Shown piece after piece: positions 1-5,080 of a DNA stretch of 5,199 bases (the stretch's first letter is position 1; each line of letters starts with the position of its first letter). The translations under genes were made by a program, and so were the position numbers. The DNA is from Anaerolineales bacterium (GTDB lineage Bacteria; Chloroflexota; Anaerolineae; Promineifilales; Promineifilaceae), in contig JAGQGA010000417.1 in assembly GCA_020432595.1 (NCBI GenBank), forward strand, positions 1 to 5,199. Reading direction: 5' to 3'. The notes beneath the pieces were generated by a model, which was given only the letters and a program-made list of their open reading frames with translations, searched no databases and was not told the DNA's origin.

Positions 1-321
1 TCTAATGCGCTGGGGGCTTCGAGCTTTAGCATTATGTTCCGCCACATTTTGCCGAATGTGATCCCGATTGTGATTATTGCCACGGCGCGGGCGGTGGGCA
101 ATTTGATGTTGTCGGAATCTATTTTGAGCTTTTTGGGGTTTGGGGTGCAGCCGCCAACGCCAACCTGGGGCAATATGCTGACGGAGGCGCAGCAATATAT
201 TGTGCGGCCGGATGCACGGCATTTGATTGTGGCTCCGGGGGTGATGATTACGATTACGGTGCTGTGTATGTTTATTATTGGGGATGGGCTGCGGGATGCG
301 CTTGATCCGCGATTGAAGTAG
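1..321 (+). CDS. ABC transporter permease, OppC/DppC type, C-terminal part (5' end outside window)
   Basis: This is the last 106 codons of an inner-membrane permease subunit of a dipeptide/oligopeptide/nickel-type ABC importer; the reading frame is open to the left edge. The first residues (LGAS followed by FRHILPN) are the end of the cytoplasmic EAA loop that docks on the ATPase. A hydrophobic helix with the family-typical LSESILSFLGFG follows, then the periplasmic PPTPTWGNML segment. A last hydrophobic helix leads into the C-terminal signature GDGLRDALDPRLK, which is characteristic of the OppC/DppC/GsiD branch. The stop is at 319-321. Substrate cannot be read from this fragment. The preceding operon genes (partner permease, binding protein) are presumably to the left. 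The sense strand is very G/T-rich compared with later genes. Family assignment is secure; substrate and exact gene name are not. Confidence 0.93.
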   Translation, partial: SNALGASSFSIMFRHILPNVIPIVIIATARAVGNLMLSESILSFLGFGVQPPTPTWGNMLTEAQQYIVRPDARHLIVAPGVMITITVLCMFIIGDGLRDALDPRLK

Positions 322-334
322 GGGGGGAGGGGCT

Positions 335-922
335 ATGAGTTTCAGGATTTTTGTGTGGGGTGTAGGGCGTGGGGTATGGGGGGTGTTGGTGTTGGTGTTA
401 TTGGGGTGCCAAACGGCCGTTTCTTCCCCCCCACCTCCGTCTGCCACACCAGCCCCCCTCAAAATGCTGCAATACAACAATGAAGCTGCCTTTGACCTGC
501 TTTACCCGGAAGGGTGGACATACTATTTGCCTCGGCCGGGAATGCTGCTGTTTGGTGAAGAGAAGACCATTAACCAGGCGCAGCCGGGAGCGATGATGAC
601 GATTTTGCGGGTGGAGCCGCCGGCCGTGCATGGCAATGCCGAGGGTGAGCTAAACCATTTTCTGGATTTTGGCCCTAAGCGGGACGGATATGCGTTGGAT
701 GGAGAAAGGAAGGCGGTGGAGATTAACGGCCGTTCTGCCCTCGTCCAGCACCTCAACTATCCCGGCGAAGGGGAAAACATTCCCATGACTGCCACCGTTG
801 TGGTGGCCGAAACCACAGGTGGTGCCGTCTACATTTTTGCCAGCACCGCCCCCACCGATGTTTGGGAAGCCAACGCCGCCAAATTTGATGTGATGGTTAG
901 CAGCGTTTCATTTCACGAGTAG
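335..922 (+). CDS. Putative lipoprotein, possibly PsbP/Mog1-like fold
   Basis: A 195-residue predicted lipoprotein of unknown function. A basic N-terminus (R4, R12) and hydrophobic stretch end in LVLLGC with the lipobox cysteine at C25, followed by a Ser/Pro-rich tether (residues 30-41). The mature domain starts with a FDLLYPEGW block (residues 53-61). It ends with a VVVAETTGGAVYIFAS strand and a closing VMVSSVSF, a pattern seen in PsbP/Mog1-like small lipoproteins; this fold call is an inference. The ATG at 335 follows a strong purine-rich ribosome site (GGGAGGGG within 321-332). It lies 13 bp after the permease stop, so co-transcription with the transporter is likely. It does not look like a substrate-binding protein (too short, wrong pattern). 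Codon style changes inside the gene: G/T-rich before about 410, C-rich just after, and again around 725. Confidence 0.82.
   Translation: MSFRIFVWGVGRGVWGVLVLVLLGCQTAVSSPPPPSATPAPLKMLQYNNEAAFDLLYPEGWTYYLPRPGMLLFGEEKTINQAQPGAMMTILRVEPPAVHGNAEGELNHFLDFGPKRDGYALDGERKAVEINGRSALVQHLNYPGEGENIPMTATVVVAETTGGAVYIFASTAPTDVWEANAAKFDVMVSSVSFHE
411..422. repeat. Palindrome AACGGCCGTT, copy 1 (12-bp perfect form)
   Basis: Perfect 12-bp palindrome AAACGGCCGTTT inside the lipoprotein gene, read as codons ACG GCC GTT (Thr-Ala-Val) right after the lipobox. The 60 bases to the left contain 33 G and 3 C; the 60 to the right contain 6 G and 29 C, the sharpest strand-composition switch in the window. Confidence 0.9.
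725..734. repeat. Palindrome AACGGCCGTT, copy 2
   Basis: Exact decamer in the lipoprotein gene, in a different frame from copy 1 (AAC GGC CGT, Asn-Gly-Arg). The left 60 bases have 25 G and 7 C; the right 60 have 12 G and 23 C. Confidence 0.9.
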
Positions 923-941
923 AAATCGCTTCACATAACTC

Positions 942-969
942 TTTACAATAACTTAAAACTGGGTATAAT
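942..969 (+). promoter_or_regulatory. Sigma-70-type promoter for greA
   Basis: A TTTACA box (942-947, one mismatch to TTGACA) and a perfect TATAAT box (964-969) are separated by 16 bp in an AT-rich gap 20 bp after the lipoprotein stop. The expected start of transcription is near 975-977, giving a leader of about 60 nt before the greA ATG. This is the best promoter match in the window. Confidence 0.75.
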
Positions 970-997
970 TCCACCCCTAATTTAGGAAAAAATTTTG

Positions 998-1018
998 CCG
1001 CTGATTTCAGCGGTTTTT
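998..1018 (+). terminator. Terminator-like hairpin in the greA leader (possible attenuator)
   Basis: CCGCTG (998-1003) pairs perfectly with CAGCGG (1008-1013) around an ATTT loop, followed at once by five T (1014-1018). An A-tract precedes it (983-992 region). This is intrinsic-terminator architecture, but it lies downstream of the greA promoter and only 18 bp before the greA start codon. Transcripts from the promoter that stop here would be about 40-45 nt long. It could also catch readthrough from the lipoprotein gene. The 6-7 bp stem makes partial rather than full termination plausible. Confidence 0.6.
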
Positions 1019-1036
1019 GTATATATGGGGTGCGAC

Positions 1037-1528
1037 ATGAGTGTAAACACCAATAAACCGACTTTATTAACACCCGAAGGCTTGAAAAAGCTGGAAGAAG
1101 AACTGCATTACCTGCGTACCGTGAAGCGCGAAGAAGTTGCCGAACGCTTGCAAAACGCTTTTGAAGACGGACAAGATGATGATTTTGTGGATAATGCAGA
1201 GTTAGAAGCTGCCCGTAACGCGCAATCGTTTCTGGAAGGGCGTATCATTGAACTGGAAGAAATCCTGAGCAATTATCAATTGATTCCAGATGACCACCGG
1301 GCGCATGATGCGGTTCGGCTGGGGGATCATGTGACCATTGTTGAAGAGGGATATGATGAAGAAGAGAAGTACCATCTGGTTGGTGCTGCCGAAGCGAACC
1401 CGGTAGAAGGGCGTATCTCGAATGAAAGCCCGCTCGGTAAGGCGCTGCTGGGGGCAAAGGTGAACCAGGTGGTGCGAGTGAATGCCCCCAATGGTATTGT
1501 CGAATTTCGGGTTGTGGCGATTGGCTAA
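1037..1528 (+). CDS. greA: Transcription elongation factor GreA
   Basis: GreA binds in the secondary channel of RNA polymerase and stimulates cleavage of the 3' end of backtracked RNA. The 163-residue protein has the N-terminal coiled-coil hairpin (about residues 10-80). Its C-terminal FKBP-like domain (about 85-163) carries the hallmark ISNESPLGKALLG block. The tip differs from the usual GDLKENAEY: here it reads GQDDDFVDNAEL (residues 45-56). By alignment to E. coli there are three extra residues, the catalytic-loop Asp41 equivalent is D49, and Glu44 is replaced by D52. I chose ATG 1037 because a GGGG (1027-1030) sits 6 nt upstream and the coiled coil starts shortly after. In-frame TTG 995 and ATG 1025 would run through or abut the leader hairpin. 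Its own promoter lies at 942-969, and a terminator follows at 1559-1583. Adjacent greA and lysS is a known bacterial arrangement. Confidence 0.96.
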   Translation: MSVNTNKPTLLTPEGLKKLEEELHYLRTVKREEVAERLQNAFEDGQDDDFVDNAELEAARNAQSFLEGRIIELEEILSNYQLIPDDHRAHDAVRLGDHVTIVEEGYDEEEKYHLVGAAEANPVEGRISNESPLGKALLGAKVNQVVRVNAPNGIVEFRVVAIG

Positions 1529-1558
1529 ATTTTGTTAGAAATGCAACGATGTCAAAAT

Positions 1559-1583
1559 AGCCCGTGCCCTGCGCGGGCTTTTT
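1559..1583 (+). terminator. Intrinsic terminator between greA and lysS
   Basis: AGCCCGTG (1559-1566) pairs with CGCGGGCT (1572-1579), 8 bp including one G-T wobble, around the loop CCCTG. A run of five T (1579-1583) follows. It starts 30 bp after the greA stop and ends 22 bp before the lysS ATG. Either lysS relies on readthrough or its promoter lies upstream of this hairpin; I see no convincing promoter in the short gap. Confidence 0.8.
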
Positions 1584-1605
1584 GTTGATTGATTTGGGGT
1601 TTATT

Positions 1606-3129
1606 ATGAGTTGGAATCCATCACCGCTTGAAGAACAACGCTTGTCCAAGGTTGAGCGGCTGCGTGAAGCTGGCATTGACCCGTATCCGCTGCGAACCGA
1701 ACGCACGCACAAAACGGCCGTTGCGCTTGAACAATTTGCCCAGGCCGAGCAAGCTGGCAATGAAGCCGAAATGACCGTTACGGTTTGCGGCCGGCTGGTG
1801 GCGATGCGCGACATGGGTAAGACAGTTTTTGCTCACATTACCGATGAGTCCGGCCGGCTACAGCTTTTCCTGCGCCGGGATGTGGTGGGTGAGGAAAGCC
1901 ACTACACCTTCCGCAAGCTCACCGATCTGGGCGATTTTGTGCAGGCAACTGGCACTCTCTTTCGCACCCGCGCCGGGGAAGTTAGCGTCAATGTTTCGCA
2001 GTGGAAGCTGTTGAGCAAGGCCATTAGCCCGCTTCCCGTTGTCAAAGAGCAAGAGGTAGATGGCGAAGTTGTGCGTTACAACGCCTTTGGTGATGTGGAA
2101 GAGCGTTACCGACAGCGGTATGCTGATTTGGCCGTCAACCCGGAAGTCCGCGATGTTTTCCGCGCCCGCGCCAAAACCATCAGTGCCCTGCGCCGCTTTT
2201 TTGACGATAACGACTTTTTGGAGGTGGAAACACCCATCTTGCAGCCGCTCTACGGAGGCGCCGCCGCACGGCCGTTTACCACCCACCACAACCAGCTCAA
2301 ACAAGAGCTTTATTTGCGTATTTCTTTTGAACTGTATCTCAAACGACTGCTGGTGGGTGGCATCGAGCGTGTGTATGAGATTGGCCGAGACTTCCGCAAT
2401 GAAGGGGTGAGCTTTAAACACAATCCAGAATTTACCATGCTGGAGTTTTACGCTGCCTACTGGGATTATCGGGATGTGATGGCCTTTACGGAGCGGATGA
2501 TTCGCTATGTGGCGCAGGAGGTGCTGGGGCAGCAGCACGTTGCCTATGGCGACCACATCATTGATGTTTCTCAGCCGTGGTCGCGTTTAACCATGCGGGA
2601 GGCGATTCGGCAGTATGCGGAAATTGATTATATGGATCATTTGGATGTGGCGAGTTTAGCAACGGCCGTTCGCAGCATTGGTGGTCACGTGCCACCAAAC
2701 GCCAGTTGGGGCAAGCTCATTGACGGGCTTTTTGGTGACTACGTGGAGCCACGCCTCATCCAGCCAACCATCATCATGGATTATCCCCGCGACATTTCGC
2801 CGCTGGCAAAAGGCATTCCCGGCGATCCATTTCACGTCGAGCGGTTTGAATTCTTTATAGCCGGTATGGAAATGGGCAACGCCTTTACCGAACTAAACGA
2901 CCCTGAAGAACAGCGTCGCCGCTTTGAAGACCTGCAAAAGCTGTATGGCTCCGAAGAGGACGAAAACAACCCCATTGATGAAGATTACCTGCGGGCCATG
3001 CGCTATGGAATGCCCCCCAACGGTGGTTTTGGCGTTGGCGTTGACCGTTTGGTCATGTTGCTAACCAACAAACACACCATCCGCGAAGTTCTGTTGTTCC
3101 CCCACCTGCGGGATCGTGATTTAGGGTAA
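1606..3129 (+). CDS. lysS: Lysyl-tRNA synthetase (class II)
   Basis: Charges tRNA-Lys with lysine in the cytoplasm. The 507-residue length is normal for bacterial class II LysRS. An N-terminal anticodon-binding OB fold (about residues 55-150, VTVCGRLVAMRDMGK) precedes the class II catalytic core. Motif 1 region is around FLEVETPIL. Motif 2 is RVYEIGRDFRNEG...KHNPEFTMLE (residues 255-280). Motif 3 is GGFGVGVDRLVML (473-485) with the conserved Arg at 481. The substrate-site block NAFTELNDP is intact, as is the C-terminal REVLLFPHLR. Small departures from the usual consensus are RISFELYLKRL (commonly IAPELYLKRL) and GMEMGNAF (commonly GREI.NAF); both look conservative. ATG 1606 is chosen over in-frame GTG 1564, which lies inside the terminator stem; GGGG (1596-1599) is 6 nt upstream. 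The next gene starts 9 bp after the stop. Confidence 0.97.
   Translation: MSWNPSPLEEQRLSKVERLREAGIDPYPLRTERTHKTAVALEQFAQAEQAGNEAEMTVTVCGRLVAMRDMGKTVFAHITDESGRLQLFLRRDVVGEESHYTFRKLTDLGDFVQATGTLFRTRAGEVSVNVSQWKLLSKAISPLPVVKEQEVDGEVVRYNAFGDVEERYRQRYADLAVNPEVRDVFRARAKTISALRRFFDDNDFLEVETPILQPLYGGAAARPFTTHHNQLKQELYLRISFELYLKRLLVGGIERVYEIGRDFRNEGVSFKHNPEFTMLEFYAAYWDYRDVMAFTERMIRYVAQEVLGQQHVAYGDHIIDVSQPWSRLTMREAIRQYAEIDYMDHLDVASLATAVRSIGGHVPPNASWGKLIDGLFGDYVEPRLIQPTIIMDYPRDISPLAKGIPGDPFHVERFEFFIAGMEMGNAFTELNDPEEQRRRFEDLQKLYGSEEDENNPIDEDYLRAMRYGMPPNGGFGVGVDRLVMLLTNKHTIREVLLFPHLRDRDLG
1713..1722. repeat. Palindrome AACGGCCGTT, copy 3
   Basis: Exact decamer in lysS, codons ACG GCC GTT (Thr-Ala-Val). 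This copy shows no composition switch: left 60 bases 18 G and 19 C, right 60 bases 17 G and 16 C. Confidence 0.9.
2268..2275. repeat. Palindrome core ACGGCCGT, copy 4 (partial)
   Basis: Eight-base core in lysS (CACGGCCGTTT context, so the outer pair is broken on the left), read in a third frame as Arg-Pro-Phe. The left 60 bases have 17 G and 19 C; the right 60 have 7 G and 17 C. Confidence 0.75.
2661..2670. repeat. Palindrome AACGGCCGTT, copy 5
   Basis: Exact decamer in lysS, codons ACG GCC GTT, in a stretch of LysRS that is poorly conserved (LATAVRSIGG). The left 60 bases have 20 G and 7 C; the right 60 have 19 G and 17 C. Confidence 0.9.
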
Positions 3130-3138
3130 GGCAAAAAC

Positions 3139-4002
3139 TTGAATAACTTGTTTCAACAAGCGGAAGAATTTATATGGTGCAATGCCCGACTGCTGGAGCG
3201 TCGGCTGTTTGACTTTTATTTCAAGTCAGGCTCAGCTCAGGCCGTGCTGGCTGCATTATGCGCCTATCAAAACGAAGATGGCGGCTTTGGCAACGCTTTG
3301 GAGCCTGATATTCGCTGCCCAGAAAGCCAGCCCGTGCCTACCCAACACGCTCTGGAGATATTGGATGTGGTCGGTTTTGATGCGGCAGTGGGACAGCGAA
3401 TCTGTGATTTTCTGATGACCATCACCACCGAAGAAGGCGGCGTGCCCTATGTGTTGCCTTCGGTAAATCACTATCCGCGAGCACCTTGGTGGCACACAGA
3501 CGACAACCCACCCGCATCCTTGAATCCGACCGCGATCATTTGTGGGCTATTGCACAAAAACAAAGCCCAACACCCTTGGTTAGAACGGGCAACCGCCTAT
3601 TGTTGGGAAAAAATTCCCGGTATCTTGCCAACAGACCAACACGAGATGGGGTGTGTTCTCGCGTTTTTACGGTATGCGCCGCAGCGCACGCCGGCCGAAA
3701 GAGAAATGGCTCGTCTAACGCAACATCTTCTTTCTTCTGGTTTAGTGGCTGAAGCTGGGACGGCCGGATACGTGCGGAAAGTACTTGATTGGGCACCGTG
3801 GCCTGATGACCCGCTGCGTGCCCATTTCAGCGAGCAAGAAATTCAGGCGCATCTAGCAGAAGTTGTGGCTGGGCAACAGGCAGATGGCGGGTGGCCGATT
3901 ACCTGGCCGCCTGTTAGCCCTGGTTGTGAAATGGAGTGGCGGGGGTGGACAACCGTGGGTGCCCTGCGCGTGCTGCGGGCAAATGGTTACTTCTCACAGT
4001 AA
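3139..4002 (+). CDS. Uncharacterised alpha/alpha-toroid protein (terpenoid cyclase/prenyltransferase-like fold)
   Basis: A 287-residue protein with no signal peptide. It carries repeated QW-like signatures: QNEDGGFG (44-51), a weaker EEGGVPYV (98-105) and QQADGGW (246-252). These are spaced between helix-rich segments as in the alpha/alpha-barrel of squalene cyclases, prenyltransferases and related proteins. The middle has an unusual conserved-looking block APWWHTDDNPPASLNPTA (115-132). There is no class II cyclase DXDD acid motif (the nearest is HTDD, 119-122), and the protein is far shorter than squalene-hopene cyclase. Enzymatic terpene cyclisation is therefore not supported. TTG 3139 is the start because no in-frame ATG occurs before codon 93 and the first QW motif would be lost. 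AAGG (3128-3131, overlapping the lysS stop) is a suitable ribosome site. The 9-bp gap suggests co-transcription with lysS. Function unknown. Confidence 0.85.
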   Translation: MNNLFQQAEEFIWCNARLLERRLFDFYFKSGSAQAVLAALCAYQNEDGGFGNALEPDIRCPESQPVPTQHALEILDVVGFDAAVGQRICDFLMTITTEEGGVPYVLPSVNHYPRAPWWHTDDNPPASLNPTAIICGLLHKNKAQHPWLERATAYCWEKIPGILPTDQHEMGCVLAFLRYAPQRTPAEREMARLTQHLLSSGLVAEAGTAGYVRKVLDWAPWPDDPLRAHFSEQEIQAHLAEVVAGQQADGGWPITWPPVSPGCEMEWRGWTTVGALRVLRANGYFSQ

Positions 4003-4023
4003 CAGTCGAGAAGCTGTTGACAA

Positions 4024-4059
4024 AAAAAGAACGCCGATGGCAACATCGGCGTTCTTTTT
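4024..4059. terminator. Bidirectional intrinsic terminator between convergent genes
   Basis: GAACGCCGATG (4029-4039) pairs perfectly with CATCGGCGTTC (4044-4054) around a GCAA tetraloop. The stem is flanked by A (4022-4028) and T (4055-4059) runs that can extend it and give a U-tract on either strand. It lies about 20 bp after the stop of the toroid gene and about 26 bp after the stop of the leftward gene, so it should terminate both. Confidence 0.93.
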
Positions 4060-4085
4060 GTTTCTACGAACTACTGCCTATTTCA

Positions 4086-4949
4086 TTAGGCGTTTTGGTC
4101 AGCACCTTGGGGGTTAATCTGCTGGAAACCAGCACCGTTGCCATCAAATTGACCTTGTGGGTCACTAAATCCACCGCGTGGGCCACCATGCCGACCGCCA
4201 CCATGTGGGCCATGCCCACCGGGTTGCCAGGGGTGGCTGAGCAGTGAGTCGGCCTGTTCCTGAGTAATGGTTCCAGCGGCCAGTGCATCTTCGATGGCGG
4301 CAGTACGGGCGGCTTCAACGGCCGTTTGTATCGCTTCCATCGTTACACCCTGCGCGTCAGCAATCTCCGGCAGCCGCTGTCCGTCAGCGTGGGCGGCATC
4401 CAGTTCCTCAACCGTCATGCCCAGCGTGTCGGCAATGACAGCATGGACAGCATCCCGGTTAAAGATGGTTTCCATCAACCCCTTATCGCCGTGGCCGTCC
4501 ATCGGCCCCATGGCGAACCGTCCACCCCGTGCAATCAGCATGTCGGCTTGTTCCTGGGTAATGGTACCAGCCGCAAGGGCATCATTAACGGCCGTTTCCC
4601 AAGCTGCCTGCATCGCCGCCTGTACATCCTCCATTGTCACACCTTGCGCGTCAGCAATCTCCGGTAGCCGCTGTCCCGCAGCACGCGCCGCCTCCAGTTC
4701 ATCCACCGTCAGCCCTAGCGCATTAGCCAGTGCCGTATGCATCGCCTCTGGGTCAACAATGTCCTGCATCATGCCCCGTTCCGGCCGCATCCCAAAGCCG
4801 TGCCGACCGCCAAACGGAAGCACCTGTTCCGTGCCAGTCGCCGGAGCCTCATCCGTTGGTGCCGTTTGGGCAAAAGCCACCGCCGCACCCACAATCGCCA
4901 CCAAAACCACCACAACAACCGTCAAAATCGTTCTATAATTTTTTTTCAT
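4086..4949 (-). CDS. Exported protein with two DUF2680-like repeats and Gly/His/Met-rich linkers
   Basis: A 287-residue protein of unknown function. A KK start, a long hydrophobic segment and AVAFA before Q28 form a signal peptide, probably cleaved after A27. Two homologous repeats follow (residues 66-141 and 164-239, offset 98), 48 of 76 positions identical. Each has LG.TV.EL, then GQRLPEIADAQGVTME, then DALAAGTITQEQAD. This resembles the helical repeats of DUF2680-type secreted bacterial proteins (recognition by eye). Three low-complexity segments surround them: GGRHGFGMRPERGMM, GGRFAMGPMDGHGDKG, and a C-terminal Gly/His-rich then Gln/Asn/Gly-rich tail (from about 240). Met and His content suggests metal or polyanion binding but is only suggestive. 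ATG 4949 is preferred over the in-frame upstream start at 5015 because GGAGG (4959-4963) lies 9 nt before it and the signal peptide starts there. It is monocistronic within the window. Confidence 0.85.
   Translation of the reverse strand: MKKNYRTILTVVVVVLVAIVGAAVAFAQTAPTDEAPATGTEQVLPFGGRHGFGMRPERGMMQDIVDPEAMHTALANALGLTVDELEAARAAGQRLPEIADAQGVTMEDVQAAMQAAWETAVNDALAAGTITQEQADMLIARGGRFAMGPMDGHGDKGLMETIFNRDAVHAVIADTLGMTVEELDAAHADGQRLPEIADAQGVTMEAIQTAVEAARTAAIEDALAAGTITQEQADSLLSHPWQPGGHGPHGGGRHGGPRGGFSDPQGQFDGNGAGFQQINPQGADQNA
4233..4460 (-). repeat. Intragenic repeat, second unit (residues 164-239)
   Basis: Encodes the second of two 76-residue units. It lies 294 bp from the first unit; the longest identical DNA stretch I see is 20 bp (4351-4370 and 4645-4664). 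Identity is strongest over the GQRLPEIADAQGVTME and ALAAGTITQEQAD blocks. Confidence 0.9.
4317..4326. repeat. Palindrome AACGGCCGTT, copy 6
   Basis: Exact decamer in the leftward gene, within the second protein repeat (Gln-Thr-Ala-Val, residues 208-211). On the plus strand the left 60 bases have 20 G and 16 C, the right 60 have 13 G and 23 C: the same polarity as in plus-strand genes. Confidence 0.9.
4527..4754 (-). repeat. Intragenic repeat, first unit (residues 66-141)
   Basis: Encodes the first 76-residue unit of the leftward gene. With the 22-residue linker the duplication period is 98 codons. Its AACGGCCGTT copy is not at the position matching the one in the second unit. Confidence 0.9.
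4587..4596. repeat. Palindrome AACGGCCGTT, copy 7
   Basis: Exact decamer in the first protein repeat (Glu-Thr-Ala-Val-Asn, residues 118-122). The left 60 bases have 17 G and 16 C, the right 60 have 11 G and 25 C. It lies 270 bp from copy 6, whereas the protein repeats are 294 bp apart. Confidence 0.9.
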
Positions 4950-4958
4950 GAGCCTTAA

Positions 4959-4963
4959 CCTCC
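4959..4963 (-). promoter_or_regulatory. Ribosome binding site deciding the start of the leftward gene
   Basis: A full GGAGG on the minus strand, 9 nt before the ATG at 4949. It would lie inside the coding region if the longer in-frame start at 5015 were used, so it supports the shorter protein. Confidence 0.8.
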
Positions 4964-5039
4964 AGCTATTTGACTGTTTTTTGAAAACATGACAATAAAT
5001 GATTAACTTGCTCAAAGATTAAGCCGAACTTGTTTGATT

Positions 5040-5069
5040 TTTATGAAGATACTGTTACATGTTTGTAAA
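5040..5069 (-). promoter_or_regulatory. Weak candidate promoter of the leftward gene
   Basis: On the minus strand, TTTACA (5064-5069) and CATAAA (5040-5045) are separated by 18 bp. The -10 box has two mismatches to TATAAT, so this is only the best candidate I found. It would give a leader of about 80 nt. Confidence 0.3.
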
Positions 5070-5080
5070 AGAAAGCCATC

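Noticed and set aside
995..1036. Longer greA from TTG at 995 (or ATG at 1025)
   Set aside because: The extension would translate through the leader hairpin and T-tract, and GreA proteins normally begin just before the coiled coil. ATG 1037 gives a normal length.
1564..1605. Longer lysS from GTG at 1564
   Set aside because: The codon is inside the terminator stem, and ATG 1606 has a suitably placed G-rich site.
1529..1605. T-box or lysine riboswitch controlling lysS
   Set aside because: The gap is only 77 bp and holds a single terminator hairpin, far too short for either element.
1245..1814. Minus-strand open frame of 189 codons across greA and lysS
   Set aside because: It is antisense to two conserved genes and to the terminator between them; no domain is visible.
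1858..2556. Minus-strand open frame of 232 codons inside lysS
   Set aside because: It overlaps the conserved OB fold and motif 2 of LysRS in antisense and shows no recognisable protein features.
3493..3504. HTDD in the toroid protein as a class II terpene cyclase DXDD motif
   Set aside because: The first acidic residue is His, and the protein is less than half the length of known squalene-hopene cyclases.
3760..3767. ACGGCCGG as a further copy of the iterated palindrome
   Set aside because: It is not palindromic over eight bases, and its flanks show no skew inversion (16 G:12 C left, 18 G:16 C right). It was used as an informal negative control instead.
4267..4938. Long plus-strand open frame of 223 codons, Ser/Ala-rich
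   Set aside because: It is antisense to the leftward repeat protein, which has a signal peptide, a ribosome site and conserved repeats. The composition is that of a complementary-strand shadow.
4950..5015. Longer leftward protein from the start at 5015
   Set aside because: It would bury the signal peptide behind 22 residues and put the GGAGG ribosome site inside the coding region.
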